Source of the DNA: Phoenix dactylifera
Lineage: Eukaryota > Streptophyta > Magnoliopsida > Arecales > Arecaceae
Length of the DNA stretch: 64,000 nucleotides
Direction: 5' to 3'
Assembly: GCF_009389715.1 (NCBI RefSeq)
Contig: NC_052404.1
Location: 7,958,745 to 8,022,744 of the forward strand
Below, piece after piece: positions 1 to 12,800 of the stretch. The position numbers were made by a program, and so were the translations under genes. The notes under the pieces were generated by a model that had not been told where the DNA came from, did no database searches, and was given only the letters and a program-made list of their open reading frames with translations. Numbering within the stretch: the stretch's first letter is position 1; every line of letters begins with the position of its first letter.

Positions 1-3000
1 TGATCATGCCATCCTTTGACTAATCTAAGGCTGGTTTCTTAATCGAAGAACTACTTTTTTTTGGCGACAGCTTCTCTGATGCTGCGTTTGTGTCCCCATG
101 CTTTTCACAGCATTCTGCCCATAATCTCTTCTTTTGTCATGATTTCTTACTCAGCCAGACACCTTCCTAGGCTATTGCTTGCAAGCACTATTTAAAAAAT
201 TCAAATAACACAGATTGTGGAAGGGTAATTTATTTCGAATGTGGTTCCATCCTTCCAAAAGATTGAGCTGAGGAACCTTTAAATTTTCAGACTTCCATAA
301 ACTTTGTCTTTTATTCTTTCCAAAACTTGGCAGCATTGAAACTAGTTGAATTTTCTGAAGTTCACCATCCCAGTCAGCCATGGAACACTAAGATTCCACT
401 GAAGCAATTCCGAATTGATACCTTTGATGGAGTTCTAGAGCGCGCAGAAATCAACATCAGCAAAGATTTCCCATGGCAATGCTTCCATTTAAAAGGGGAC
501 CATTTAGATGATAGGAACATCCACTAGGAAAGCACAAGCATGTGGAACACTCAGAATTATTAGTAACTTTAAATTAAGCCAAGAGCAAACCAAGTGGGGA
601 ATCTTCTAGTTCTGAATTCCAATTGTGCCAATGATCTCTTCAACCTTGCATGTACGTCTGAGCATGACCAATGGCATAATTTAACAACTCCTAACTCTTT
701 CCAATGGCTGAGGAAGAATAGAAACAACATGCCAACTTTATCATAAGCCCACACTAATTATCTTTGCACTGGATATCATTCTCCAATGCCTAGTTGATGC
801 AGCATGTATCTTATCTTGTTAGTTGTTATGGGATCCCTCATGAAAAATTAGCTGTCTTCAAATTCCATGAGAATTTGTCGAGTGAAAACAATGTAAAACC
901 GAACACTCACCACAAGAAAGAATCCAAACACCAATAGCAATTATACCGCAAAATTAGCCAACTTAGAAAATAAGGTGCAGATACAATTCTCTCTCAGAAG
1001 AAAGGAAAGGGAAAAGGATAAAAATTGTTGTGATCCAATTATTTAGGGAAATACCACCAGAGTTTACAAACTTATCCATCCAGCATGAAACTACAATATT
1101 GTTGCAGAAATAACTCGACATGCCGCATGTCTAAATCCAATCAAATTCCATCCCCTTTCAGCTCTTCAACAAGATTCCTACCAAATATGTTTAAGTTCTA
1201 CACCAGAGGGTCCATTCCTATATACATTCTCAAGGAATCTCTAAGACAACCTTCTTCTTGAAGGAAAGTTTTCATATATATGTTATCTAAAATACTTTAC
1301 ATATGAATCCCTATCTTATGCAAAATTATATTTAAGTCTATTGTGTTAAACCTTTGTGCTTTTCACAATCTCTCAGCAACCGGCGTCCGGAGACTAGCTG
1401 GAATCTAATTTAGATCCTTTTACGTACATCCCCCTATATAGTATATATATTGCTTATAAGTTTGTAATGTCGGGGGTCCGAACTACTCCCGGCCCCTGGC
1501 CTGCTGTAACCAGTTAAAATACAGTCTGAAATTTTTTATCTAGCTCTCTATACAGTATAAATATTATATACCAGTATACTATGTTACAAATCTATACTTC
1601 TCTAAACAGTTGGAAATTTGAACTAGCACCGGAACTTGGGATACAGGGACTAGCTCAAATTTCATCTAGACACTAAATAACTTAATGTTATATAGTTTCT
1701 TATGTTAAATGTATATACTTCTCTATAATTTCAAAAATTTGAGATAGCCTTGGCATTTATAATACTACTGTTAGTTCAAATTTTGCTTTACCACTTTTAT
1801 TGTTTTTCATACAATTTGCTATTCGATGTAAATGTTGCATATAAGGATCTCATTAAGACCCCTCTAGTTTCACTTATTTTGGTTATGATGAACCCTAATT
1901 AGCTCATGTCACAATTCATCGGCTCCTCCTATGCGTCCTTCCATGAATCTAGATATGCTTGTTTTTATCATTAATAGATAATCCGTATAGATTTAACTTT
2001 TGCTCATATTAAGGGAGAGAAACAAGGAAAATACTCTGGTCAAAACTAAATATATTTATCATGTTAAATAAAAGAAAAATCAGTACCACCCATGCTTTCG
2101 CTCACTTGAATCATACATGCTTGGTAGCAGTATGGAATACGCGAAAATTTGAGATAGAAGACTGTGAGCTTACTTTGTTGACATACATTTGTTTCTTTGT
2201 ATTCTTGTTTTGATTGTTTCTTTTTCAACTCTCAAATTCTTTGGGAACTTTTTGAATTGTTTATCTTAAAATCATATTTAATTGCTTCCCCAAAAAATTT
2301 ATACTTAAGGTAGCCTGTGCATTGTGAAGTAGGGAAATTAGATAGTTGGAGGTTCTTCCTCTTTAGGAAAGAACTTTTTTTTTCCTTCATGCTGTACTTG
2401 GGTGAGCCTGTTAGGGGTGCATTAAAGCCAAGATGAACACATGACTCAATTCTACAACTAGAAAATGGGATACATGCAACATATCTCTTATTGGCTGAAT
2501 ACGTATTACCTATCTTATTAGGCCAGATGTTTGAACCCATTAGCCAACTGGCCTTCTAATTAACATGGTTCTAACTTCTAAATAATGGACATAATACATT
2601 ATAAACAACCTTCATAACAGTTTAGTGGCAACTCCAATTTTAACCTTAAAAGTTGGCTAAATAACAAAATAGTTGTTATACATGCATTAGCACCGTTATA
2701 CCAGTTGCTTCACACAATAGTTGTAAGGCTGTTATAATAAACAAATTTATTTATTATTTTGCTATAAACATATAGATGTGTTTGCAAACAAAAAATGCTA
2801 TATTTTGTAAAGAATTATTTTCATGAATAAACAAAATATCTATTCTTATTATACTTTGTTTCTTTTTTCTCTTTTTTTTGACAAGTCCAAAAGCATCGTA
2901 AGACATGAGAGTAAACACAACCACCAGAATCAGCAATCAGCAAACAAAATCTCATGAAAAGGATGGGAAGAAATTTTGTAGTTTTTCTTTGTAGCAACTA

Positions 3001-3986
3001 ATTGAACTGTTATAATAAAATACTCTAACAAAGGGCAGGTCTGAATATATAACTTCTATTATTTTCACCAACAGTTCATGACAATGATCCTAACACAATA
3101 ACCATGCATGAGGAACCTTGCTTGCTATTTCCATGCCATTAGCCCATGGTCATGGCCGGTCGTCGCGACACTTCCCATGGGAGGAGGTTTAGGGTTTAAT
3201 TCGATCATTTTTTCCTTTCTTGTCTATAATTTTTGTTACAATCTTGATCCTTTTGCTTCCCAAATGTCTGACCTCAGTAATCCCACCATATGATATCTTC
3301 ACTGTTAGACAGGGAAAAAGAAGAAAAAGAAAAAGGAATCCATACATGTAATTGGGCCGGCCCACAAACATACAAACGTAACGTAATATTAATACCTAGT
3401 GGGTGTAGTAAATCGTAGCAGTTCTCACTGAGTCTAAGTTTGGGCTGGGCCCTGATGCCTTCCTCAAGCTATTCCCTTGCAAGCGAGCATTACCTAAAGA
3501 TGAGCCTTTCAAATTGGCTTGTTCCAAAATTCCGAGATATTTACCGAGTGGGTGTATCCCCTTTCTACTACTAGCATACATGGCCAATGACTTGGCTTGT
3601 CATGATATAACATTATCAGGGAGAGATTCAATCATTCAATGGTGATGATATATTAGTTCCATTCGAGCATAAGTAGGCCAAATAATCTGCCAACTCATTG
3701 AGGAGTCACCCATAATCACCTGTTGTTAGGATTTCTATTATATTATTATATGCATTTTCAACATAACTCTTCGTTTTAATTAGCAAGATTTATTTCACAT
3801 GGTCCTATCATGTATTCCCTTACTTTTTTCAAAAACGTAAATATAGTGGAAGAATTGTATATTACATCAAATTAAGAACTCATAATAATTTAATTATGAC
3901 AATGTGACATGAATATGGTTGTTAGCTCCGCTTCAAGCGGTCCGAACCCTATAACCTGCGCCGGAGGCAAAGTTTTATCAAACCTG

Positions 3987-3988
<2 letters not shown>

Positions 3989-4044
<56 letters not shown>
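3989..4044. repeat. (AT)28 microsatellite
   Basis: Uninterrupted AT dinucleotide run of 56 bp. A second simple repeat follows about 50 bp downstream. Confidence 0.95.
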
Positions 4045-4047
<3 letters not shown>

Positions 4048-4095
4048 TGCTTGCATGAATAAATGATTAACTTTTTTTTCTCTCTTTTTTGTTGC

Positions 4096-4143
4096 ATGTA
4101 TGTATGTATGTATGTATGTATGTATGTATGTATGTATGTATGT
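4096..4143. repeat. (ATGT)12 microsatellite
   Basis: Twelve consecutive ATGT tetranucleotides. Open frames across it encode only repeats on the opposite strand and are not genes. Confidence 0.95.
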
Positions 4144-4210
4144 GATTAACTTTTTTTTATTATTCTCTTTTTTCTTCAAAGAAAGCATCTTTAGAGAAAA
4201 TCTTTTTTCT

Positions 4211-4527
4211 ACCTGAAAGGTGACTCGGCCGTGGTGATCGACTGTATTCAGGGACAGCACTACAGTGACAATCAACACCCGCTGCTTCGGAACATCTGTA
4301 GGATTTCAGGAGGGAGCTTGATACTTTTCGGGTCACTCATACCTTTCGGAAAATAAATAGCGCCGCCGATTGGGTTACTTCTTTTGCTGCGCATCACTCG
4401 AGAGAATTTCTTTGGAAGAGCTTTGAGGCTTTCCTCCCACTCTTCGTCAACTTCTCTTGTCGGATAGTTCTGGGTGCACTCACTCACGCAAGTTTAGTGT
4501 GAGTTGCCGGTATATAAAAAAAAAAAA
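4211..4527 (+). mobile_element. LINE 3' fragment (RNase H end plus poly-A)
   Basis: Remnant of the 3' end of a plant L1-type non-LTR retrotransposon. Reading the + strand gives [12 protein letters not shown] followed by HPLLRNI, then after a frame change INSAADWVTSFAAHHSREFLW. This is the order of the C-terminal half of the LINE-associated RNase H-like domain (catalytic Asp in GDS, then the ADW motif). The fragment ends in a 12-base A run at 4516-4527, as expected for target-primed reverse transcription. The 5' boundary is approximate and I could not identify a target-site duplication. The 71-codon frame on the opposite strand (4487-4272) is a shadow of this fragment. It is inactive: truncated and frameshifted. 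Confidence 0.7.
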
Positions 4528-7179
4528 AGATTTTTTTTTTTAATTGGGTAGAATGCAAAATAGTCACATTAAAGGTCGTCATAATATGATATTTCTTAAA
4601 GAAGTAACGTGTATAACAAATTTTCAGGTATGATTTTAGAAAAGGACGGCTAGAATAAAACCTCTTTATCACTTTCCTTTTCCTTCCTTTTATGCTCGAC
4701 CTTTTTCTTTTCCCTTTAAACGAAGCCGCTTTGCAAAAGGGCCATCTTTAAACCACTTGAGAAGTTTAAGGTGGCACGAGATCGCTTGGCCTTTCTCAAT
4801 GATCTAGATTCTTAAGTAATCCACTTTCTCCCATGCTTTAAAGCGGAAAAGGAGAGTAAAAAAAAATGCCATCGCCTTTTTACTTGTCTTAATAGCACGC
4901 ATGCAGCACTGACTTTTTTGTCCTCCAAACCTTCCCATTGCCTTTAAATCACAAGGATACCAAGACCACGTGGAAGCCCCTCACCAATTCCCAGCCCAAC
5001 GAAAAGCTAGCAACCCCATAAATTAAGCTAAAGCTATAGGAGATAGCCAATTTATCCTTGTAGCTCCCCACATGCCCATGAAATCTCATGGATACTAAGA
5101 CTTGCTTTTCCTTGCATGGACCCATTCAAATTAAAGCTATAGTAAAAAGGGCCATGCAACATGAGTCCCATCCAAGCTCAAGGATGAGGAGGAGGTTTCT
5201 CCCATCTTTCCCAGCCCCAGCCTGGCTTCCTCTCTAACCATCCATTCTTGGATGTGTTTTTTTCTCCTATGATCTCTGGCCACAACCATAGGGGATGTTT
5301 GCTTTCATGGATATGGCCTTGTGTGGATGGAAAGGCTCGACAATGAGGTATATCTTTCGCCCTAAAACGCTATCCAATCCTATTAGGAAAGGAACCATTT
5401 CACCCACAAGATCGTAGAATTATGGTGGAGGAAGGCAGGAGCACAAGAAGAAAAAGTAGTGGTTGGCACTGCACTTGGAACAATATCTCATTTGCCATGT
5501 CATCTAATCATGCCACGTGAACAACAACTAGATGTAGCACTCTTCCTCACGAGAAATTATTGCCTACATTGTGTATACCAGCATGGTCGTGCATGCAGCC
5601 AATCACAACCACTCGTTCCTATAGTATCCGCCAAAAATACGAACTTGATGAATGGAGCCCACAAATTTTCCTTTTCTTGTTGGTATCTTGACATGTGGCA
5701 TGTCGATAGATCTTTTTTGATAATACTGGCTATGTGTGAAGCTGACTGAATAAATACTTGACAAATCATTGAAGAAATTATAAATGAAATAGTTTCTGCG
5801 AAATATGGCTGCGACTTGTGAGCAAAGATTCTTCTTCCTTCTTAAATTGACCAGCGGCATGAAACGTGTGTGGTGTCTGGAATTAAATTAATATCATTAG
5901 GAGTTAAACAAGCATATGGAATAAGGAAGTGGCAATAAAATATATAGTGGAATAAAGAGCAAATGTGAAGGTGAACCACCTAAAGGCCTTCATGGATGAA
6001 GAATTGCTGAACAAACAATGAGGTGGCTGTTTAAAGTGAGCTTAGATGGACTTTATTTTAGTTCATGTGGAGTTGTATAGTTTTTTGATTGATTAACATC
6101 TATAAAATGATTTATTCTAGTATATAAAATCAGGAACAAAATTGTAAAGAAAAATACAAGTATCTAGCTAATAGGTTAATTTAATTTTTAGGTTAGGGTT
6201 TTGAATATCATCGAATGGGGTTTCAAGATGGTGGATGTCCTTTTCTATACCGATTCATTTTCCAACTCATCTAGTGCCAATATTTGGGACAATATTGTAA
6301 TGCCCTCTATCTTACCATTATTTAAAATCTTGCTTTGCACCTTTTATCTTTTCTACTAAGGACTATCTTATCCCTAGACTACATATGCTTGGGGAAGAAG
6401 GGGTCATGCCTCCTTTTAGATTAGTTAAGAGCTACTCCTTTTTTTGCACCTTCCAACTAAAATCCAAGTTTATTTGTCCCTTAAATCTCTATTTTTGAAT
6501 GTATTCATCACTATATAATTACTTTATTGCCCTTGATTTGACTTATAAATTTTGGAAGAACGGGCTCCATGCCAAAAATCCACTCAAACTTGTTAGCAAT
6601 CCTCACATAATCTTGGTGGAAATCCCCTCTTATTAATATTCTCAAGTTAATCTTGAACACGTTATCACAAAATTTGCCATGTTAAGGATGTACATAAAAG
6701 CAAAGGATGAAAAAACACATGATTTATAAAATATTATAAGTTGCTCATGCTTAATGCGAAATGGATCACACCGACATGTGACACATGTAAATGTACGGTC
6801 TAAATTATAAAAAAAATTATTAATTCTAGATAAATTTATTTTAAATATTACAAAGTAAATAAAAATAATGAACAGTTGTCTCGATAGTTGCATAACTTTT
6901 TTAGGTGAGAAATTATTATTTATTCTGCATGCATCACGTGGTCGTGGTCGTGCACGCAGCTAATAATAATTACTAGTTTCTATGTATCTCATTTATCAAA
7001 TATGTATTTTAGTGCACTACTATAAAAATCAACGGCTTGTGATTAAACCCCTCCTTTTCTTTTTCCTAGTCCAAAGTGTAAAAAATCAAATCTCGACTAA
7101 AAACGTGTGCATCAAGACACACCCGGCTCCACGACAAAATACTAATAAGGTATTACGAAAAGCCCGAGAAAAGCTCAAC
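4528..7179. other. intergenic, no recognisable gene
   Basis: AT-rich sequence with scattered short frames. I see no domain, RNA gene or bounded mobile element. Confidence 0.45.
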
Positions 7180-7463
7180 ATAGTACGCTTCTTCTCTTCG
7201 GGAAAGCAGCCACCCTTATCGGCTTATCCTTCCAACCGTTCCACTTCGTTGTGTCGCTTTATGACCGACTCGTGCCGGTCGCCCTGCGTCCCACCCGCTG
7301 AGATTCGGCCAGGTGTACCGTGGGGGAATCAACGGCCGTGATCCCGTGGATTACGGTCCGTTGAGGCGACGGCTCCGGTGGCGCGATGGCTCCTTTTCGC
7401 TTTACCTTTTCGCGTGGGCCCCGCGCCCGCGGAATATAAAGCGGTGACGTGGAAGCGACGGAG
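7180..7463 (+). promoter_or_regulatory. GC-rich promoter-like island
   Basis: This block is CpG- and GC-rich inside AT-rich flanks. It holds an imperfect inverted repeat at 7330-7363 (arms CAACGGCCGTGATCC and GGATTACGGTCCGTTG around CGT). A TATA motif (TATAAAG, 7435-7441) is followed by a G-box-like TGACGTGG (7446-7453). The arrangement resembles a plant core promoter firing to the right. No complete gene follows, so it may be the orphaned promoter of a broken or relocated gene, or may drive a noncoding RNA. Confidence 0.35.
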
Positions 7464-7577
7464 ATGGGTGGCTTCGTCACCGCCTTTCGCCGGTCTGCCG
7501 CTACCGGTACGAGCACGAGAGTTCGTATAGAATGTTTCTATACGGATATAGGATATACCGTCGGTTTTGATCTCTAG
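7464..7577 (+). pseudogene. possible orphan first exon, 37 codons
   Basis: The first ATG after the TATA motif at 7435 opens a 37-codon frame beginning MGGFVTAFRRSAATGTSTRV. The first 20 residues are rich in Ala, Arg, Ser and Thr with no acidic residue, like a mitochondrial targeting presequence. The frame then runs into AT-rich sequence and stops. A GT at a possible donor (TTC|GTATAG) lies inside it, so it could be a first exon that has lost its partners. I found no plausible second exon downstream before the CDF gene. It could equally be chance. The family is not recognised. Confidence 0.2.
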
Positions 7578-9320
7578 GATGGAAGATGTGGTCTAGCATG
7601 AAGTCTTGTATGCGGACGTTCTAGAGGGTGGTAATGATTTTGGGAAGGGAAGAATATGAGGTGGTAATGGAGCTTCTAAACCCAAAGTTTTCATATATTT
7701 ATAAATTGATATTTCAAAAATTTATAAAATATTAATTATCAATTTATAATCAACTAATAAACTAAAATTTTGCTACAAAATTTTTTTTAGTACAAACTTT
7801 CTGAATTATTCTATGCTTCTAGTGGTTTTATTCAACTAAAAAAAAATTGAGTTATCTTACCGAATTAAGTATAAATTTTCATATGAATTAATGCATCAAT
7901 TAAAATAATAACTATTTTTGTAAAACGGAACAATATTATGAAATAAGTCATAAATCAACCATGCTTTTTCATATGCATAAATTATGCAACTTTTTTAAAA
8001 TAAGATTATAAATCCTTTGTTATTTTGCCATATCATAATAAAAACTCTACCGCCCATGATTTTTTTAGTTACCATAAATGCTTACTTCATATTGAGAGAA
8101 TGCATTGGAGCCTACACAAGAATCTTCTTTGGAACAAGGAGGGTGAGATCAGGGGATCTTAAAAAAGAAGGGGACATATTTATGAATTTTAATTCTTTGT
8201 TTGCTAAAAGCTTTACTATCTCTTTTTCTAGCCAAGAAATGATTAAATATGACTCAGAGTATCATTTATTTCCTTATTGGTGACACTTCTAACCTAACTA
8301 CCTGAGTGATTATTGATTAGACTAGGTTCACCACTTAGCTGGTTGTCTAGTCCAACTACAAAGCATCACACACAAAGTCAAACAAAATAAAAAAGCACAC
8401 AATACACATATATTTATGCGTGTTGCGTCATGGCTGGACTGCTCCACTAGCTTGGTGATAGACCTAGTCCAACCAATATTTAATACTTCTATCTCACACA
8501 TTCTCATTGATATGGGCCCCACATATAGGGTATAAAAGTTTAGATGCTTGAAGTCCGATATAGATGTATGTTTGCTCTTACAATGTATTGGTAAAAATTA
8601 TTGATGCATGAAACTCTCAAATAATACACTCTTTTATCTTTTGATAGGTATCTATATGATCTACAATGGACACAATTCAAATGCAACTTTATTGACAGCA
8701 TCATATTTGCCATTTTAGCATTAAGTAACACTTTGAACACCATATCTCTTCTAATATATGCCATGGATCCGCTTTAAGCTAATTGTCATCTCTTACTTCT
8801 CTGTTTCCTTGCAAGCAACATGTGTTGTACATTGAGGCGAACAATGATATTGTGACACTAATACACATGAAAGAGTAACATGACATTTTGCTTAAAATCT
8901 ATCACCAAATATAGTGTCCATTCTAGTTCAAATACAATTAACATATAATATTTCAACATCTGAAAATAACAATTACATGATATATTTTTTTGGGAACAAA
9001 CTACACGATGCACCGAAGTCAAAAAATATAGCTTGTTTATTACTTAATATACACATGCGCTTATGCTTGCACCCATTCAAGTACCTCTCAAGAATCTTAC
9101 TTAACATCACTATATCAATGATCTTAGCAAAGTGTTCATTATTATTTCCATAGACTTAGAGCTACAATACTTGAATGCATGTATTATTTAATTGAATCAA
9201 GGGTTAAATTTCAATCCAAAGCCCTGCTTATGGCATTGAGTGTCACCAAAGTATCTCATATATCTATTTTGTATTATTCATAAAGAGTGCAAAGAAATCA
9301 ATTCTATGAATGTTCTAGCT
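7578..9320. other. intergenic, no recognisable gene
   Basis: AT-rich, with frames up to 88 codons that lack recognisable motifs. Nothing supportable here. Confidence 0.45.
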
Positions 9321-9329
9321 ACGTCCGTG

Positions 9330-9809
9330 ATATGATGTGGCCGAGGTCCGTAATAGGGTGCAATCAAAGCGGTCACCTTTGCGTTATCCACATGGCCAGT
9401 GGCAACCCCGTAATAGTCGCCACTTTTCGCATTTAAAAAGTTCGTGGGAAAGCCGGAAAAGCGAAAGGGCGATGCATCTCCTTTTCTCCTTTTGCCAGGT
9501 GCGCATCATCGCCTTTTTCCGCCCCCCACGTCACACTGACGTCACCCTCCTCTCCTCGATCTCTCAGCCACGAGAATTCGTGGTTCACATTCCGCCCACC
9601 CCTCCCTGCTGACTAGGACGCCAGCTGGCACACACCAGCTTTCTCACCGGCTACTCCCAGTCGTCCTCTTTCTCTCCTTCCCCCTCATTTATTTTATTTT
9701 CCTTTTGTCCGCCTTTTCCTTCCGTCTCTCCGCTTTCCCTCGGGCGAAGAAGGGGAGGACATGCGATACGGTAGCTGCGATTTGGGAGCGGAGATCGGAC
9801 GGCAGAGAA
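9330..9809 (+). promoter_or_regulatory. CDF promoter and 5' leader
   Basis: GC content rises sharply from about 9330. The last 250 bp are pyrimidine-rich, including CT-rich stretches around 9546-9560 and 9661-9735, typical of TATA-less or CT-box plant promoters and leaders. No convincing TATA box is visible. The leader carries an ATG at 9761 whose reading frame overlaps the main start codon. Confidence 0.5.
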
Positions 9810-9817
9810 ATGTCTGA
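9761..9817 (+). promoter_or_regulatory. uORF overlapping the CDF start codon
   Basis: An upstream ATG at 9761 opens an 18-codon frame ending in TGA at 9815-9817. It is in a different frame from the main CDS and extends past the main ATG at 9810. Ribosomes translating it would terminate 8 nt beyond the main AUG start, so use of the main start needs leaky scanning or backward reinitiation. Whether the uORF is transcribed depends on the unmapped transcription start. Confidence 0.5.
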
Positions 9818-12800
9818 GCTCAGGGATCCGGCGATCAAGCTTTTCGGCAAGACGATCCCGCTGCCTGAGAACCTTCCTTCGCCCGCGACAGTGGAGGATA
9901 AGGAGGAGTGCCCTCCCGATACGGCTCCGGCGCCGGAGATGCCCGAGGACGACGAGAAGGTGAGACCAGATGGGCCTTCTCTCGTCTTTAGCGCCGTGGT
10001 TTTTCAGGGTTTGGATTCGGAGCGGAAGATTTTTTTCCCCTCCAGAAAAAAGTTGTTTTTTCCTTTTCTTTTTTTTTTTTTGAAAAATGAAGACTATCCT
10101 TTTTTTTTTCCCCAAAAAGATAGGATCAGCGGTTTGTTTTGGAGTATCTAATGGTTTTGTTGGATTCCTATTTGATGTGTTTTATACGAGTTTTCCGGTA
10201 TGTGTTTTTAATTAAGTGGAGGAAAAATTTGACGAGGAAGGGTTACTTTGTTCTAGTTTCTTAATCTTTATGTTTTAATAACTATATTGTTTTGCTGAAT
10301 CGTGACCAGGATATAGATTTTTGATGTATTAGAATTTTCATTATCTACGTTCTGTTTTGCTGTGGATTTACGACTCTGGAGTCTGATATAAGGTATTTGT
10401 TTCAAAAGATGGGATCTTTTTGGTTTTGTTTCTTTTTTGGGCCATCTTTGGATTCAACTGGTAAAACCCTAAACCCTAATTATTATAAACACCGGCACCA
10501 ACGTGGGGTTGTATGGTTTCGTTAATTTTGACGGTTTTCTCTTTTTTGTTATTTGTATATCGTTTCGGTGTTGAATGGATATGAAAACTAATTTGGAATA
10601 GGTTGCGATATATGTTAATAGAAATTTCACTTGATAAAGAAAGATCGCGTTCCATTATTGTTGTGAATTTTTTGTTTGAATTTTTTTGGTTCCTGTAGCC
10701 TTTTTTAATCCAAAAGATGAATGGATGAAGGATAGGATAGTCTGGTGTTCTGTGTAATGTGATTTTCACTGTCAATAGGTTTTTATTTGGAAAGGCTTAT
10801 CATTCTGAGCATTTTCATGGTAATTTTGATTTATCTGAAAGGCCTAGATCCAAAATATAAGAAACAACAAGTTTTCTATGATGACGAAACTACATGCCCG
10901 TGACTTATTAATTGACGAAAAGAAAGAAAAGGGAATAAAGATGGCGCTTCACCAAAAAAAAAAATGCAAATATTATTCAGTATATGAGGGGGGGACGGTC
11001 AAGTGTTAAGAATGGCAGGTTTATAGGTGGACACTTAATCCAAGTCGGATACATGCCAACTGATTTGTTTCTATATTGGATTCTGTTGTTAGATTGAATT
11101 CTCAGTTGGAAATGATCTCTAGTCATGGATTGCTAGTATGTGTTAGTCTCCCGTGTAATTTGTTTGTGCTTAATGCATGCAAAAGTCTGCTGAAATTTTC
11201 CATCTGCCGATAGTGAACCTGCTCCTCTGAGGAGGAGGGGTCCTTACCCTGCAAGATATGTGGAATGATCTAAAGGGAATAAAAGAAATTGATTAAAAAA
11301 TTTGTTCTTCTCTTCAGTTAAGTTTGAGACACCCATGCAAAAATTTAAACCAAACGAGATATGAGGATGCACTGCAAGTTCTCTTTTTTTTTTTAAAAAA
11401 AAAAGAAAAGCTGATTTACTTCGTGCAAGAGCCGGCTTAATCAAATAGATGGAGAATATATAATCATCTGAAAAAAGGGTTCTTGTTGCATAAGGAAGAT
11501 GTCACTATTAAGTGTTACTCTAAGACTTTCTTCTCATCTGTGCAAACATGTGCTTGACAATCTGCGAGACATACAAAGTTGCCTGCTGCGAAACTTGTGT
11601 TGCATAAAAGAGTCAGAATCATTATTTTTAGGGTGGTTACCTAGGCGCATTGGTGGCCACCTAGGTGCCAAATAGAGCCAGGCTCCCTAGGCTAAATTTC
11701 CCCAAAATTTTACTTTATTTAGGATTTACAAGCCGAAACTGTGAAAACCTAGAAATATACGTTCCCAGATGTGATATGTTTGCATTGTGGTGCCTAAGGA
11801 CATAATCTAAGAGATTGTTGTATCGAGTAGTTGGATCACATGTGTAGTTTTTTCCCTATTTGAACCCCATATGGGACCATTGAAGAGGGTAATAGAGGCT
11901 ACCACCAACCCACCAGCTGATGGTAGGCTGGTCAATAGCTATTATTGGATCAGCCACTGGTGATGGGTAGTTGTGATGATGTCGTTCACTTAGCACCGGT
12001 ATCAAGAATGTATGTATCTATCTATATATACACTTTTCTTCCTTTCCCGGTTCATTCTTTCTCCCCCTCCTCCTCCTCCTCCCTCCTTTGATTTTCCTTC
12101 CTCCTTTTCTTATACTATTGCCTCTTCATTTAGCCATGCTTCCCCCTGTTTTTCATGTTTCTGCCTTTCATCTTGCTTGCTAACCTCTTGGCCATGCTTC
12201 CCACATTTTTCATGTTTTTGCATTTCATGTTGCTTAGTAGCCTCTGTTCTGCTTGATGGGTGTTTCCAATGGCCCTGCAGTCTGTTAGCTTCTTCTTCTT
12301 CTTCTTTATGGGTGTTTACTATGGCCCTGCAGCCTGTTAGCTACTTGCTACTTCCATACCATTCTCTTCTTCCTTCTTCTTCTACTTGTTATTGGGTATT
12401 TGGCTGCTTCACTATGGCTCTATAATTTACTGGTTGTTGAAAAAGGTTTTATGATGCCATATTTTGTGAGAAATGAGTGCATATCTGGTGTGCATATATG
12501 GTATATGCATATACTAATTTATGTATGTCAGGCATTCATATTTAAAACTTCAAGTGCTTTCCTCCTTGGGCAGTGGCCTAGGTGCCTACGTGCCTAGGTG
12601 CTTGCTGAGGCCATAAAGGATGTCCATCTCCTGGCTTCGCCCTTGACAACTTGACAACCCTGGTCAAAATCAAGGTCGTCTCCACTGCTTAGGAGATGAC
12701 TGAACCTTGAATTGTTCTGTGGCAACTCCTAGTTTGTCACCACTGTATATTCTTAGAGCCGCCTTTGATGTTGCAACTGGGAGCAAGTGCAAGCAGTGGG

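Larger units (their letters stand above)
1..4203. other. intergenic, no recognisable gene
   Basis: AT-rich sequence with short open frames on both strands. None shows a recognisable domain, splice-linked partner or coding-like composition. I see no RNA gene. The stretch ends in two microsatellites that precede a LINE fragment. Confidence 0.5.

Noticed and set aside
4272-4487. 71-codon - strand frame (SECTQNYPTREVDEEWEE...)
   Set aside because: The opposite strand reads as a LINE RNase H C-terminus with a poly-A tail, so this is an antisense shadow.
7014-7035. CACTA-transposon-like terminus (CACTACTATAAAAATC)
   Set aside because: No matching inverted end or 3-bp TSD was found within the window.
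12012-12425. 137-codon open frame in the CDF intron
   Set aside because: CT-rich, low-complexity and built of short tandem duplications. The CDF exons on either side join in frame without it.
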